Of a DNA stretch of 64,000 bases, positions 55,601-64,000 are shown one piece after another. The stretch is taken from contig JAUIMM010000121.1 of the NCBI GenBank assembly GCA_031769625.1, forward strand, positions 14,796,001 through 14,860,000, given 5' to 3'. The translations under genes and the position numbers were made by a program. Source of the DNA: Taudactylus pleione. Lineage: Eukaryota; Chordata; Amphibia; Anura; Myobatrachidae. The notes under the pieces are model-generated. The model had not been told where the DNA came from and made no database searches. It was given only the letters and a program-made list of their open reading frames with translations. How positions within the stretch are numbered: the stretch's first letter is position 1; each line of letters opens with the position of its first letter.

Positions 55601-58235
55601 ATTAGTGTCCATGGGTCAGCTGCAAAACATTGCACTTTACTAGTATGGTATGTTTAGCATTGTTATTGCAGCACATTGCACCTTATTAGCCATGGTTAGG
55701 CATTGCTATTATTATTTGGCAGCACACTAACTTAATAGCAACCATGAGTCTGCATTGCAATTTAGCACTGCAGCACATTTCACCCATTAGCCATAGGTCA
55801 GCATTGCTATTGGGTATTTTGCAGCAAACTGAACTTTACTTGTGTCCAGGGTGCAGCATTGCTAATTGGTATTTTGCAGTACATTGCGCCTTACTAGTAT
55901 TCATAGATCAGCATTGCTATTGGACATTCTGCACCTTACTAGTAGCCATTAGTTGGCATTGCTATTGGGCATACAGCAATACACTGCACATTACAAGTAG
56001 CCATGGGTCAGCATTGCTATAGGGCATACAGCAATGCATTGCACATTACTAGTAGCTATAGGGCATACAGCAATACATTGCACTTACTAGTAGCCATTGG
56101 TCAGCATTGCTATAGGGCATACAGCAATACATTGCACATTACTGGTAGCCATGGGTCAGCAATGCTATTGGCCATACACAGCAATACACTGCACATTACT
56201 GGTAGCCATGGGTCAGCACTGCTATAGAGCATACAGCAATACATTGCACATTACTAGTAGCCATGGGTCAGCACTGCTATAGGGCATACAGCAATACATT
56301 GCACATTACTAGTAGCCATGGGTCAGCACTGCTATAGGGCATACAGCAATACATTGCACATTACTAGTAGCCATGGGTCAGTACTGCTATAGGGCATACA
56401 GCAATACATTGCACTTACTAGTAGCCATGGGTCAGCACTGCTATAGGGCATACAGCAATACATTGCACATTACTAGTAGCCATGGGTCAGCATTGCTATT
56501 GGCCGTACACAGCAATACACTGCACATTACTAGTAGCCATGGGTCAGCACTACTATAGGGCATACAGCAATACATTGCACATTACTAGTAGCCATGGGTC
56601 AGCACTGCTATAGGGCATACAGCAATACATTGCACATTACTAGTAGCCATGGGTCAGCACTGCTATAGGGCATACAGCAATACATTGCACATTACTAGTA
56701 GCCATGGGTCAGCACTGCTATAGAGCATACAGCAATACATTGCACATTACTAGTAGCCATGGGTCAGCACTACTTATAGGGCATACAGCAATACATTGCA
56801 CATTACTAGTAGCCATGGGTCAGCACTGCTATAGGGCATACAGCAATACATTGCACATTACTAGTAGCCATGGGTCAGCACTGCTATAGGGCATACAGCA
56901 ATACATTGCACATTACTAGTAGCCATGGGTCAGCACTACTATAGGGCATACAGCAATACATTGCACATTACTAGTAGCCATGGGTCAGCATTGCTATTGG
57001 CCGTACACAGCAATACACTGCACATTACTAGTAGCCATGGGTCAGCACTACTATAGGGCATACAGCAATACATTGCACATTACTAGTAGCCATGGGTCAG
57101 CACTGCTATAGGGCATACAGCAATACATTGCACATTACTAGTAGCCATGGGTCAGCACTGCTATAGGGCATACAGCAATACATTGCACATTACTAGTAGC
57201 CATGGGTCAGCACTGCTATAGAGCATACAGCAATACATTGCACATTACTAGTAGCCATGGGTCAGCACTGCTATAGAGCATACAGCAATACATTGCACAT
57301 TACTAGTAGCCATGGGTCAGCACTACTATAGGGCATACAGCAATACATTGCACATTACTAGTAGCCATGGGTCAGCACTGCTATAGGGCATACAGCAATA
57401 CATTGCACATTACTAGTAGCCATGGGTCAGCACTGCTATAGGGCATACAGCAATACATTGCACATTACTAGTAGCCATGGGTCAGCACTAGTAGCCATGG
57501 GTCAGCACTACTATAGGGCATACAGCAATACATTGCACATTACTAGTAGCCATGGGTCAGCACTGCTATAGGGCATACAGCAATACATTGCACATTACTA
57601 GTAGCCATGGGTCAGCACTGCTATAGGGCATACAGCAATACATTGCACATTACTAGTAGCCATGGGTCAGCACTGCTATAGAGCATACAGCAATACATTG
57701 CACATTACTAGTAGCCATGGGTCAGCGCTGCTATAGAGCATACAGCAATACATTGCACATTACTAGTAGCCATGGGTCAGCACTACTATAGGGCATACAG
57801 CAATACATTGCACATTACTAGTAGCCATGGGTCAGCACTGCTATAGGGCATACAGCAATACATTGCACATTACTAGTAGCCATGGGTCAGCACTGCTATA
57901 GGGCATACAGCAATACATTGCACATTACTAGTAGCCATGGGTCAGCACTAGTAGCCATGGGTCAGCACTACTATAGGGCATACAGCAATACATTGCACAT
58001 TACTAGTAGCCATGGGTCAGCACTACTATAGGGCATACAGCAATACATTGCACATTACTAGTAGCCATGGGTCAGCACTACTATAGGGCATACAGCAATA
58101 CACTGCACATTGCTAGTAGCCATGGGTCAGCACTGCTATTGAACATTCTGCAACTTGCTAGTAGCCATGAGTCAGCATTGGTATTGGATATTTTGCTGTA
58201 CACCTCACTTCTCTAGTAGCCATTGGTCAGCAATG
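55601..58235. repeat. 55-bp satellite, subfamily b, about 47 copies
   Basis: The unit contains TTACTAGTAGCCATGGGTCA, GCACTGCTATAGGGCATACA and GCAATACATTGCACA. The edges (55,601-55,990 and 58,080-58,235) are diverged, with a homogeneous centre. Same length, phase and orientation as subfamily a, and clearly the same ancestral monomer. Short frames over it are artefacts. Confidence 0.97.
57041..57960. repeat. 460-bp higher-order tandem duplication
   Basis: The blocks starting at 57,041 and 57,501 carry the same ordered series of eight monomer variants (CTACTATAGGG, CTGCTATAGGG twice, CTGCTATAGAG twice, CTACTATAGGG, CTGCTATAGGG twice). Each ends in an extra 20-base partial unit GTAGCCATGGGTCAGCACTA. 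I see one difference (GCGCTG for GCACTG near 57,725). Confidence 0.85.
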
Positions 58236-58579
58236 ATAGCACATCACATCAGATAACTTCCTGTGGCAGCTGTTAAAGGTATGACCTATATCACAGTGGT
58301 CTGATTATAGGACCTCCCCCAGACTCTTTTCCTTCACAGTCTGACCCCTCAAGTAAACAGCTGCATCCCTGTGTATAGGTAGCGTCTGGCAATTACAGTT
58401 TTATGTCTGTATTGATCTCACATGATCAGCCTTTAATCATCTCCATTCTATACAGTGAGACATATGCACCAATATGATTTATAGTGTGTGTGTGTCAAAC
58501 ACAATCTGGTTATGATGATAACAGAGTCCATAGTCCACAGTAAGGTCATATAGCGCCCGTGTCTTATGCACAGATCCCC
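58236..58579. other. Unassigned sequence left of the candidate exon
   Basis: No repeat recognised. If the exon at 58,586-58,731 is real, this is the start of its first intron, read on the minus strand. Confidence 0.3.
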
Positions 58580-58585
58580 ACTTAC

Positions 58586-58731
58586 GCGATCTTGAAGAAG
58601 GGTTTCTCGGTCCGGGCCATGAGTGTCCGTGGGAGGCAGGAGCAGCCCGGCAGTCGCCGCAGGAATAGAGCTATACCGCAGCAAGAGCAGCACACAGCCA
58701 CCGCGGCCAGGACCATCAACAGCGCCGGCAT
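58586..58731 (-). CDS. Candidate first coding exon, membrane-anchored protein
   Basis: I do not recognise the gene. An ATG at 58,731 (G at -3) opens 48 codons starting MPALLMVLAAVAV. A hydrophobic segment at residues 4-23 runs through CCSCCGIALFL. It is followed by RRLPGCSC, a basic flank typical of a signal-anchor, then TLMARTEKPFFKI. The frame ends at 58,586 against GTAAGT (58,585-58,580), a strong splice donor, in phase 2. The surroundings are CpG-rich and free of repeats, unlike almost everything else here. Downstream exons would lie left of the satellite or outside the window. Against: no promoter element was identified, and the frame upstream of this ATG is also open for about 20 codons without another ATG. 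Confidence 0.35.
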
Positions 58732-59284
58732 GACACTCCTCCAGGTGACCCACGCCACGCCCACCCATGGAAACACACAGACCCTCTCTGCCAAATCTGC
58801 ATAAACACGCCTCCTTCACTATCCTGCTTTGCAACTGATGACGAGTTTACAGCGTCGTCTGGCGGCCGGATTAAGCACGTACAAGCTGCTTATCCAGTAA
58901 CGGGGAACTTCAATTGTTCTGCCGGCGGCTTTTTTTTTACGACGCCCGACAGAGCAATTCAGTTGTTGCTCTGTCAGGGCGCGATAGCCGCCAGCATTTC
59001 TGCACGCCTTCAGAAATTAAGACGGCTTTAGCCGTTATGGGCCCGTATTCAATTAGAGCCGAGCCGCGTTAAGTTAACACGGCCCGGACTCAACGCCGAC
59101 TTTGCCTGTTTTGTAGGCGTTAAAGTATCGCGGCCATCCAGACTTTACTCCGTATTCAATTTTAAAGTACGCATAAACGCACCCGGCCAGGACCGGTTCT
59201 AGACATTGTGGAGCTCAGGGCGAAAGTTCCCAGTTGCGCCCCCCCCCCCCCCCCCCCCAAAAAAAAAAGAAAGAACTTTTTTTA

Positions 59285-59760
59285 GATAACATAACCTTAT
59301 GCCACACGCAGTAATGGCCTTTATAAAACATTATGCCACATGCAGTAATGCCCTTTATAACACACAATGCCAGGCGCAGCAATGCCCTTTATAACACATT
59401 ATACCACACGCAGTAATAACACATTATGCCACATGCAGTAATGGCCTTTATAAAACATTATGCCACATGCAGTAATGCCCTTTATAACACACGATGCCAC
59501 ATGCAGTAATGCCCTTTATAACACATTATACCACACGCAGTAATAACACATTATACCACACGCAGTAATGCCCTTTATAACACATTATACCACACGCAGT
59601 AATGCCCTTTATAACACATTATGCCACACGCAGTAATGCCCTTTATAACACATTATACCACACGCAGTAATGCCCTTTATAACACATTATGCCACACACA
59701 GTAATGCCCTTTATAACACATTATGCGACACACAGTAATGCCCTGTATAACACATTATCC
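59285..59760. repeat. 34-bp minisatellite, about 13 copies
   Basis: The unit contains TTATAACACATTAT, CCACACGCAGTAATGCCC and its ACATGCAG variant. Some units are shortened to GTAATAACACATTAT. Lies inside the hAT element. Confidence 0.93.
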
Positions 59761-59859
59761 CCAATTCAAATTACACCACACAGTAGTCCCTTATGTTATG
59801 ACACAAAGTGGTGCCCCTTTTACATAATGCCAAAATTTGTGTATCTTATACACAAGGCC

Positions 59860-60990
59860 CACAGTAGTAGTGCCCACAATAGTAGTGCCCCTTATACAAT
59901 GCCCACAGCAGTGGTGCCCCTTACACATTGGCCCCAGTAGTGGTGCCCCCCATGCAGTGCCCCCATTAGTAGTACCCCCAGTGGTATTGCCACCTATAGT
60001 AGTTCCCCCAGTAGTAAAGCTCCACAGTAGTAATTCCCCAATTAGTAATGCCCCCTATAGTAGTGCCCACAGTAGTAATGCCCCCTATAGTAGTGCCCAC
60101 AGTAGTAATGCCCCCATTAGTAGTGCCCACAGTAGTAACGCCAGTAGTAATGTCCGTTATTGTATTTCCCTCAGTAGTAATGCCCCCCATTAGTAATCCC
60201 ATTAGTAATGCCCCCATTAGTAATGCTCCCCAGTAGTACTGCCCCCATTAGTAATGCTCCCCAGTAGTAATCCCCCCATTAGTAATCCCCCCATTAGTAA
60301 TCCCTCCAGTAGTACTGCCCCCATTAGTAATGCTCCCCAGTAGTAATGCCCCCCATTAGTAATGCCCCCATTAGTAATGCTCCCCAGTAGTACTGCCCTG
60401 ATTAGTAATGCTCCCCAGTAGTAATGCCCCCATTAGTAATCCCTCCAGTAGTACTGCCCACATTAGTAATTTTCCCCAGTAGTAATGCCCCCCATTAGTA
60501 ATCCCCCCATTAGTAATGCCCCCATTAGTAATGCTCCCCAGTAGTACTGCCCCCATTAGTAATGCTCCCCAGTAGTAATGCCCCCATTAGTAATGCCCCC
60601 ATTAGTAATCCCACCAGTAGTACTGCCTCCATTAGTAATGCTCCCCAGTAGTAATGCCCCCCATTAGTAATCCCCCCATTAGTAATGCCCCCATTAGTAA
60701 TGCTCCCCAGTAGTACTGCCCCCATTAGTAATGCTCCCCATTAGTAATGCCCCCATTAGTAATCCCTCCAGTAGTACTGCCCCCATTAGTAATGCTCCCC
60801 AGTAGTAATGCCCCCCATTAGTAATCCCCCCATTAGTAATGCTCCCAAGTAGTACTGCCCCCATTAGTAATGCCCCCTATAGAAGTGCCCACTGTAGTAA
60901 CGTCCCCAGAAATAATGCCCCCTGTAGTTGTGCCCACTAGTAGTAATGCCCCCTATAGTCGTCCCCCAGTAGTAATGCCCCCCCAGTGCT
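59860..60990. repeat. 15-16-bp minisatellite with higher-order structure
   Basis: Basic words CCCCATTAGTAATG and CCCCAGTAGTAATG alternate with CCAGTAGTACTGCC and TAATGCTCCCC. Blocks of roughly 80-170 bases recur from about 60,230 to 60,860. Frames on both strands translate as valine- or glycine-rich repeats and are artefacts. GTAATGCCC is shared with the 34-bp array. Confidence 0.93.
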
Positions 60991-62277
60991 GGTGCTTCTG
61001 ACTGTAAGAAAAAAAAAATAAAAACACTACTTACCTTTAGCCGCGCTCCTGCTTCTGCTGCCGCTGCCTTCTGGTCCGACGGCGGCTCCTCAGATCTATG
61101 GGGAGACGTCATGACATCATGACGTCCCTCCCATAGTACTCTCTCTCTGCCGGAAACCGGAGCTCAGGAGTGAGCTCCGGCTTTCGGCTGCCGCTGCAGG
61201 GAGGGAGCTGGGTGCCTGCTGATAACAAATATCAGCAGGCGCCCGGCAAATGCAGCCTCCCGGCAGCGGCGGCGGCTGGGGGGGGATTGGACCGGCGCAT
61301 TGTTTTTTTTTTCCCTTCTGGTTTTTTTTTTCGGTGGGGGGGGACTCAGTGGCGCCCTCTAGGTGTCGGCGCTCTGGGCGATGGCCCTGTTAGCTCGCAC
61401 CGCCACTGCACCCGGCGATACTGTAACAAGCCGAAAATACTGTCATTTTTGGGGAAATCAGCCTGTCACCCCCCAAGTGATGCTCTGACATGGGGGTTCA
61501 CTATGGTACCCCCCGATTTGGCTCGCTGAAGGTATTTGGTGTTTTTAAATGGGCTCAATAGCTGCTAATTAGCGTTTTTCTATACCTGATGCAGAATAGT
61601 ATTTAGGAGTATTTTTCCCAGAAAATAACTTATCCCAGCAAATTTGGGGTACTTGCAAATGTGGGTCAGCAATTTAAAGTTGAAAAAGTGAACTTGAAAA
61701 AATCGTAAAAATCCACCTGCCGCAAACACCTGAAATCTAAAAAACACCCGGGGCATACTTGGGGACCCCCTCCAGAGTAAAGTTCGCTAGTCTTTAACTT
61801 TGTACCCCAACATTTTTTTTTTACGCCCCCTTTTTCAAAGTAAATTTTTGGGCTGTCCTTAAGTTTATTTTTTAAGTTTTTTGACACAGATTACCTTTGG
61901 GGGACTGTCTGAAGGCTGCATGGGGGTTCCTGAAACGTTGCACCCCAAAACCCCAATTCTGCATTTTTTTCCGCCTGCCATTCATAGGCGATACTTTACC
62001 GCCTATTACATTGCATTGACTTTCTGCCTAGGCGGAAAGTCTTTCAAATTGAATACGGGGTAAAACCAAAACAGGCGATGTTAACGTCATCGGCGTTAAC
62101 TTAACGTGGATCCGGACTTAACGCTTCATATTGAATACGGGCCTTAGACGGCTACACCTCTTCTTTTGGGCAGCGAAGAGGGCGATAATTAATGAGCGCC
62201 AAGAACAATTGTATATCAAACTGGGTGCTCATTAATTATCACGCCCAAACAAACATTTGAATAATTTGAATTAATTA

Positions 62278-62414
62278 GGGGTCTATTTACTAAGCTGTAT
62301 TCCAATCAGCTCCTAACATCTCACAGTGTTTGAAAAATGACAGTTGGGAGCTGATTGGCTGGCACCTTATCACTTTTCGCTCTGTCTCCTAACACTACTT
62401 AGTAAATAGACCCC
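62278..62414. mobile_element. Small MITE with GGGGTCTATTTACTAAG ends
   Basis: 137 bp, perfect termini GGGGTCTATTTACTAAG and CTTAGTAAATAGACCCC, plus the inner pair CAATCAGCTCC / GGAGCTGATTGG. Non-coding. Confidence 0.88.
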
Positions 62415-62434
62415 ATAGAAACGAGAGCACGACT

Positions 62435-62770
62435 ACAGGTGCCCATAGATGATTAAATAGAGCGATTGAACGATATCGTTAGCATTCATAAATTATTTGC
62501 AAATTGTTTGCAAAAATGTCTAATGGAGGCTACATGGTCAGATTTTCTGGACGATATGAACGATAACTGTAGAAGCTTTATAATTGGCTGAGACAAGATC
62601 AGCTTAAAATTAGATCGAAACGACGCCATCTTGCGAATGGCGCAAAGACACCATCTTGAAAATGAGATCTGCAAGACGCCATTTTGCGAATGGCCGCTCA
62701 GCGCCATTTTAGCTAAACTCACACTTAAGTACATATGGCGATGCTAATATTAGCATCAGGCGATTGCATA
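62435..62770. mobile_element. K-like remnant with repeated CGCCATNTTG motif
   Basis: GGTGCCCATAGATGATTAAA and GATTGAACGATATCGTT look like a K left half. The right terminus is not found. The 62,620-62,715 section has four CCATNTT motifs, three of them in CGCCATNTT context (GACGCCATCTTGCG, ACACCATCTTG, GACGCCATTTTGCG, GCGCCATTTTA). Confidence 0.4.
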
Positions 62771-63650
62771 TTTTACCATACCCCATATACACACATTAAT
62801 ACACACAGTTGCGCTGTTAACATGTCGCACATTAGCGAATGCATAATACCCCGCATGCGAACGCTGTTCATTAGCTTCATGCGTACGCATCTGCAACAAG
62901 TTAACTAGCGTCTTTTCCCAAACCCCTAACACTTACACACTGCACATTCATGTAAAAGGTTCCATAGTTTAAAGATATAAGATTCAAGTTTTATCCATTT
63001 AGTATTAACGCTGTGAAATAAAGGTTATTTGGTATCTTAGATTTAATACATGATAAGTAAACCATGTTCGATGTTGTACTGATCTGCACTTTCTCAACAG
63101 CTTCCCGGTATCATCGGTGTAAAGATCGCAACATGCATTCTCAACTTATGGACCGTAGAAAGTTAAAGCACCAAAATGTACTTTGTAAAACTAACAGCTT
63201 AGGTTTGCATGACGCGGGAAACGGAGACAAAAGGCTGTCGGAGGCTGGTCTGTGTCAATTTGAATCGACCTGTTAAATGTCCTGTAACAGAAGCACCGTG
63301 ATGGAAAACCAATGGGATCGCAACAAACCTCTCTATTGTATAGTCTATTCCTGTAAGGATATAAATATGTGGGTTCTGACCTCAGTCTTCATGCTGATGC
63401 TGTTGATGGAGGTTTCTTGTTAATGCCGGAATCTGGTCCCAGAAGTGCGTGCGTATGTATAATTGTACTTTGGGTCTGTATAATTTCTTTGCGCTAAATT
63501 GTATTTAGCTCACAGCGTGTAACTATCTGTACTTTGCTTGGATAATATACCTTGTGCTTTGGAAACACATTTTCTCAAAGTCTGAGGGTATTCACTGCAT
63601 GACTGCGTATGCAAATAGCTTCAATTCTAGAAGGTATAGGCAGGTTTAAA
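62771..63650. other. Unassigned sequence, possibly LTR-like in part
   Basis: 63,270-63,580 begins near TGTTAAATGTCCTG, has GGATATAAATATGTGGGTTC, a plausible TATA element, and later TGTACTTTGC. This gives a faint LTR or promoter impression, but no partner copy, polypurine tract or coding remnant is present. No gene supported. Confidence 0.25.
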
Positions 63651-63654
63651 TTCA

Positions 63655-64000
63655 GTATCCTTAGATAACGATTGTAAAAATCGTTACATCATTGTCAGAT
63701 CATCGATTTCGTTGAACGATAGCGATGAACAACTGAACATTTTCAACAACGATTTGAACGATTTTACCAACGATGAACGATTTCTGACATAATTAAAATG
63801 GATAAAATCGTCCAAATCTTACTGACATGCAGGAACGCGCATCGTTGGTCGATGCATGCCCAACATGTCAAAGATATGAACGATTGAACGATTTTTACAA
63901 TCATTATCGTTCAGATCTTTAAGAAAATCTGATCGTGTGTATGCAGCAATATCGTTGACATGCATCGACAAACTATGTGCGTGCCTGCATGTCAGATAAC
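63655..64000. mobile_element. K-type element, incomplete
   Basis: Dense AACGATT / AATCGTT inverted words and GATCGTGTGTATGCAGCAAT near 63,931, a K right end. The left terminus is unclear and sequence similar to the interior continues to the window edge. Confidence 0.5.

Larger units (their letters stand above)
59188..61408. mobile_element. Non-autonomous hAT element with internal minisatellites
   Basis: A perfect 8-bp duplication CACCCGGC flanks it (59,180-59,187 and 61,409-61,416). Left end CAGGACCGGTTCTAG, right end as complement CAGTGGCGGTGCGAGC. A C run of about 20 (59,239) is followed by an A run. Two tandem arrays fill the middle, and the right 400 bases are GC-rich with a GAGCTC-containing hairpin and CTGATATTT-type pair near 61,210-61,240. 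No transposase seen. Confidence 0.82.
59038..62143. mobile_element. Inverted-repeat element with GGGCCCGTATTCAAT ends
   Basis: Left GGGCCCGTATTCAATTAGAG; right, as complement, GGCCCGTATTCAATATGAAG. Both arms carry GTTAAGTTAAC, GCCTGTTTTG and GGCGTTAAAGTATCG / GGCGGTAAAGTATCG, in the same order over 100-170 bases. The element is opened at 59,180-61,416 by the hAT element. Without that insert it would be about 0.9 kb. The remainder, 61,417-61,980, is unassigned and non-coding. Confidence 0.75.
58850..62270. mobile_element. Outer repeat interrupted by inverted-repeat element
   Basis: 58,850-59,037 holds CGACAGAGCAATTCAG / TTGCTCTGTC-type hairpins ending GACGGCTTTAGCCGTTATGG. After the inner element, 62,144-62,270 resumes with TTAGACGGCTACACC and an inverted pair GGGCGATAATTAATGAGC / GCTCATTAATTATCACGCCC. 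The shared AGACGGCT words suggest one element split in two. This is tentative. Confidence 0.35.

Noticed and set aside
58448..58834. 128-codon minus-strand frame overlapping the candidate exon
   Set aside because: It is in another phase, runs through the putative donor, and lacks the hydrophobic segment with basic flank that makes the exon frame credible.
59689..60725. Valine- or glycine-rich repeat proteins
   Set aside because: These frames lie in the 15-16-bp minisatellite, on both strands and in several phases.
63280..63580. Solo LTR
   Set aside because: A TATA-like word and a TG start are not enough. No matching copy, TG...CA boundary pair or target duplication could be found.

Overview
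This window looks like non-genic vertebrate chromosomal DNA, most probably from an anuran amphibian with a large, transposon-rich genome. The evidence is the mix of repeats rather than any single gene: DIRS-type tyrosine-recombinase retroelements, several Tc1/mariner lineages, a CR1-clade LINE, an L1-like insertion, a tRNA-headed SINE with the core typical of fish and amphibian V-SINE/HE1 elements, hAT-type and TTAA-type foldback MITEs, and many tandem arrays. I see no operons, no bacterial-style genes and no complete cellular gene. Most long open frames are transposase or reverse-transcriptase relics, or tandem repeats that happen to lack stops. The species assignment is inference; the repeat families were recognised from memory, without a database search.

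Layout. 1-3 kb: a G-rich degenerate tandem array and a 29-bp minisatellite. 3-13 kb: mostly MITEs. Several share the terminus GGSCCTNATTCAG but have three different interiors (called here families i, ii and iii). Others have TTAA-like ends and a CTAGTGTGTAC motif (called K elements). A family with internal GTTAGGG-like sequence also occurs. 13.0-14.9 kb: a non-autonomous hAT element carrying a ~520-bp near-perfect palindrome, followed by a 30-bp minisatellite. 15.6-25 kb: a decayed Tc1 element, small hAT MITEs and K elements. 26.3-31.9 kb: a nested stack in which a ~0.2-kb K element was opened by a Tc1 element, a family-ii MITE and a hAT MITE, the Tc1 element itself being split by an L1-like insertion. 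33.9-36.8 kb: a hAT MITE, a SINE, a 47-bp satellite and a family-iii MITE. 38.5-48.7 kb: two DIRS elements, one inserted inside the other. The inner one also carries two family-i MITEs and a CR1 LINE. 48.7-52.4 kb: two more Tc1 elements and a double foldback structure. 53.8-58.2 kb: a large 55-bp satellite with two subfamilies and higher-order duplications. 58.6-58.7 kb: the only candidate cellular exon, minus strand, encoding an N-terminal membrane anchor and ending at a GTAAGT donor. 59.0-62.1 kb: an inverted-repeat element containing a 2.2-kb hAT element that itself carries two minisatellites. 62.2-64 kb: small MITEs and unassigned sequence.

No set of genes here works together as a pathway. 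The main interest is structural: several layers of insertion can be ordered in time from the sequence alone, using terminal repeats, target-site duplications and the DIRS internal complementary regions. Identity estimates and copy numbers were made by eye.
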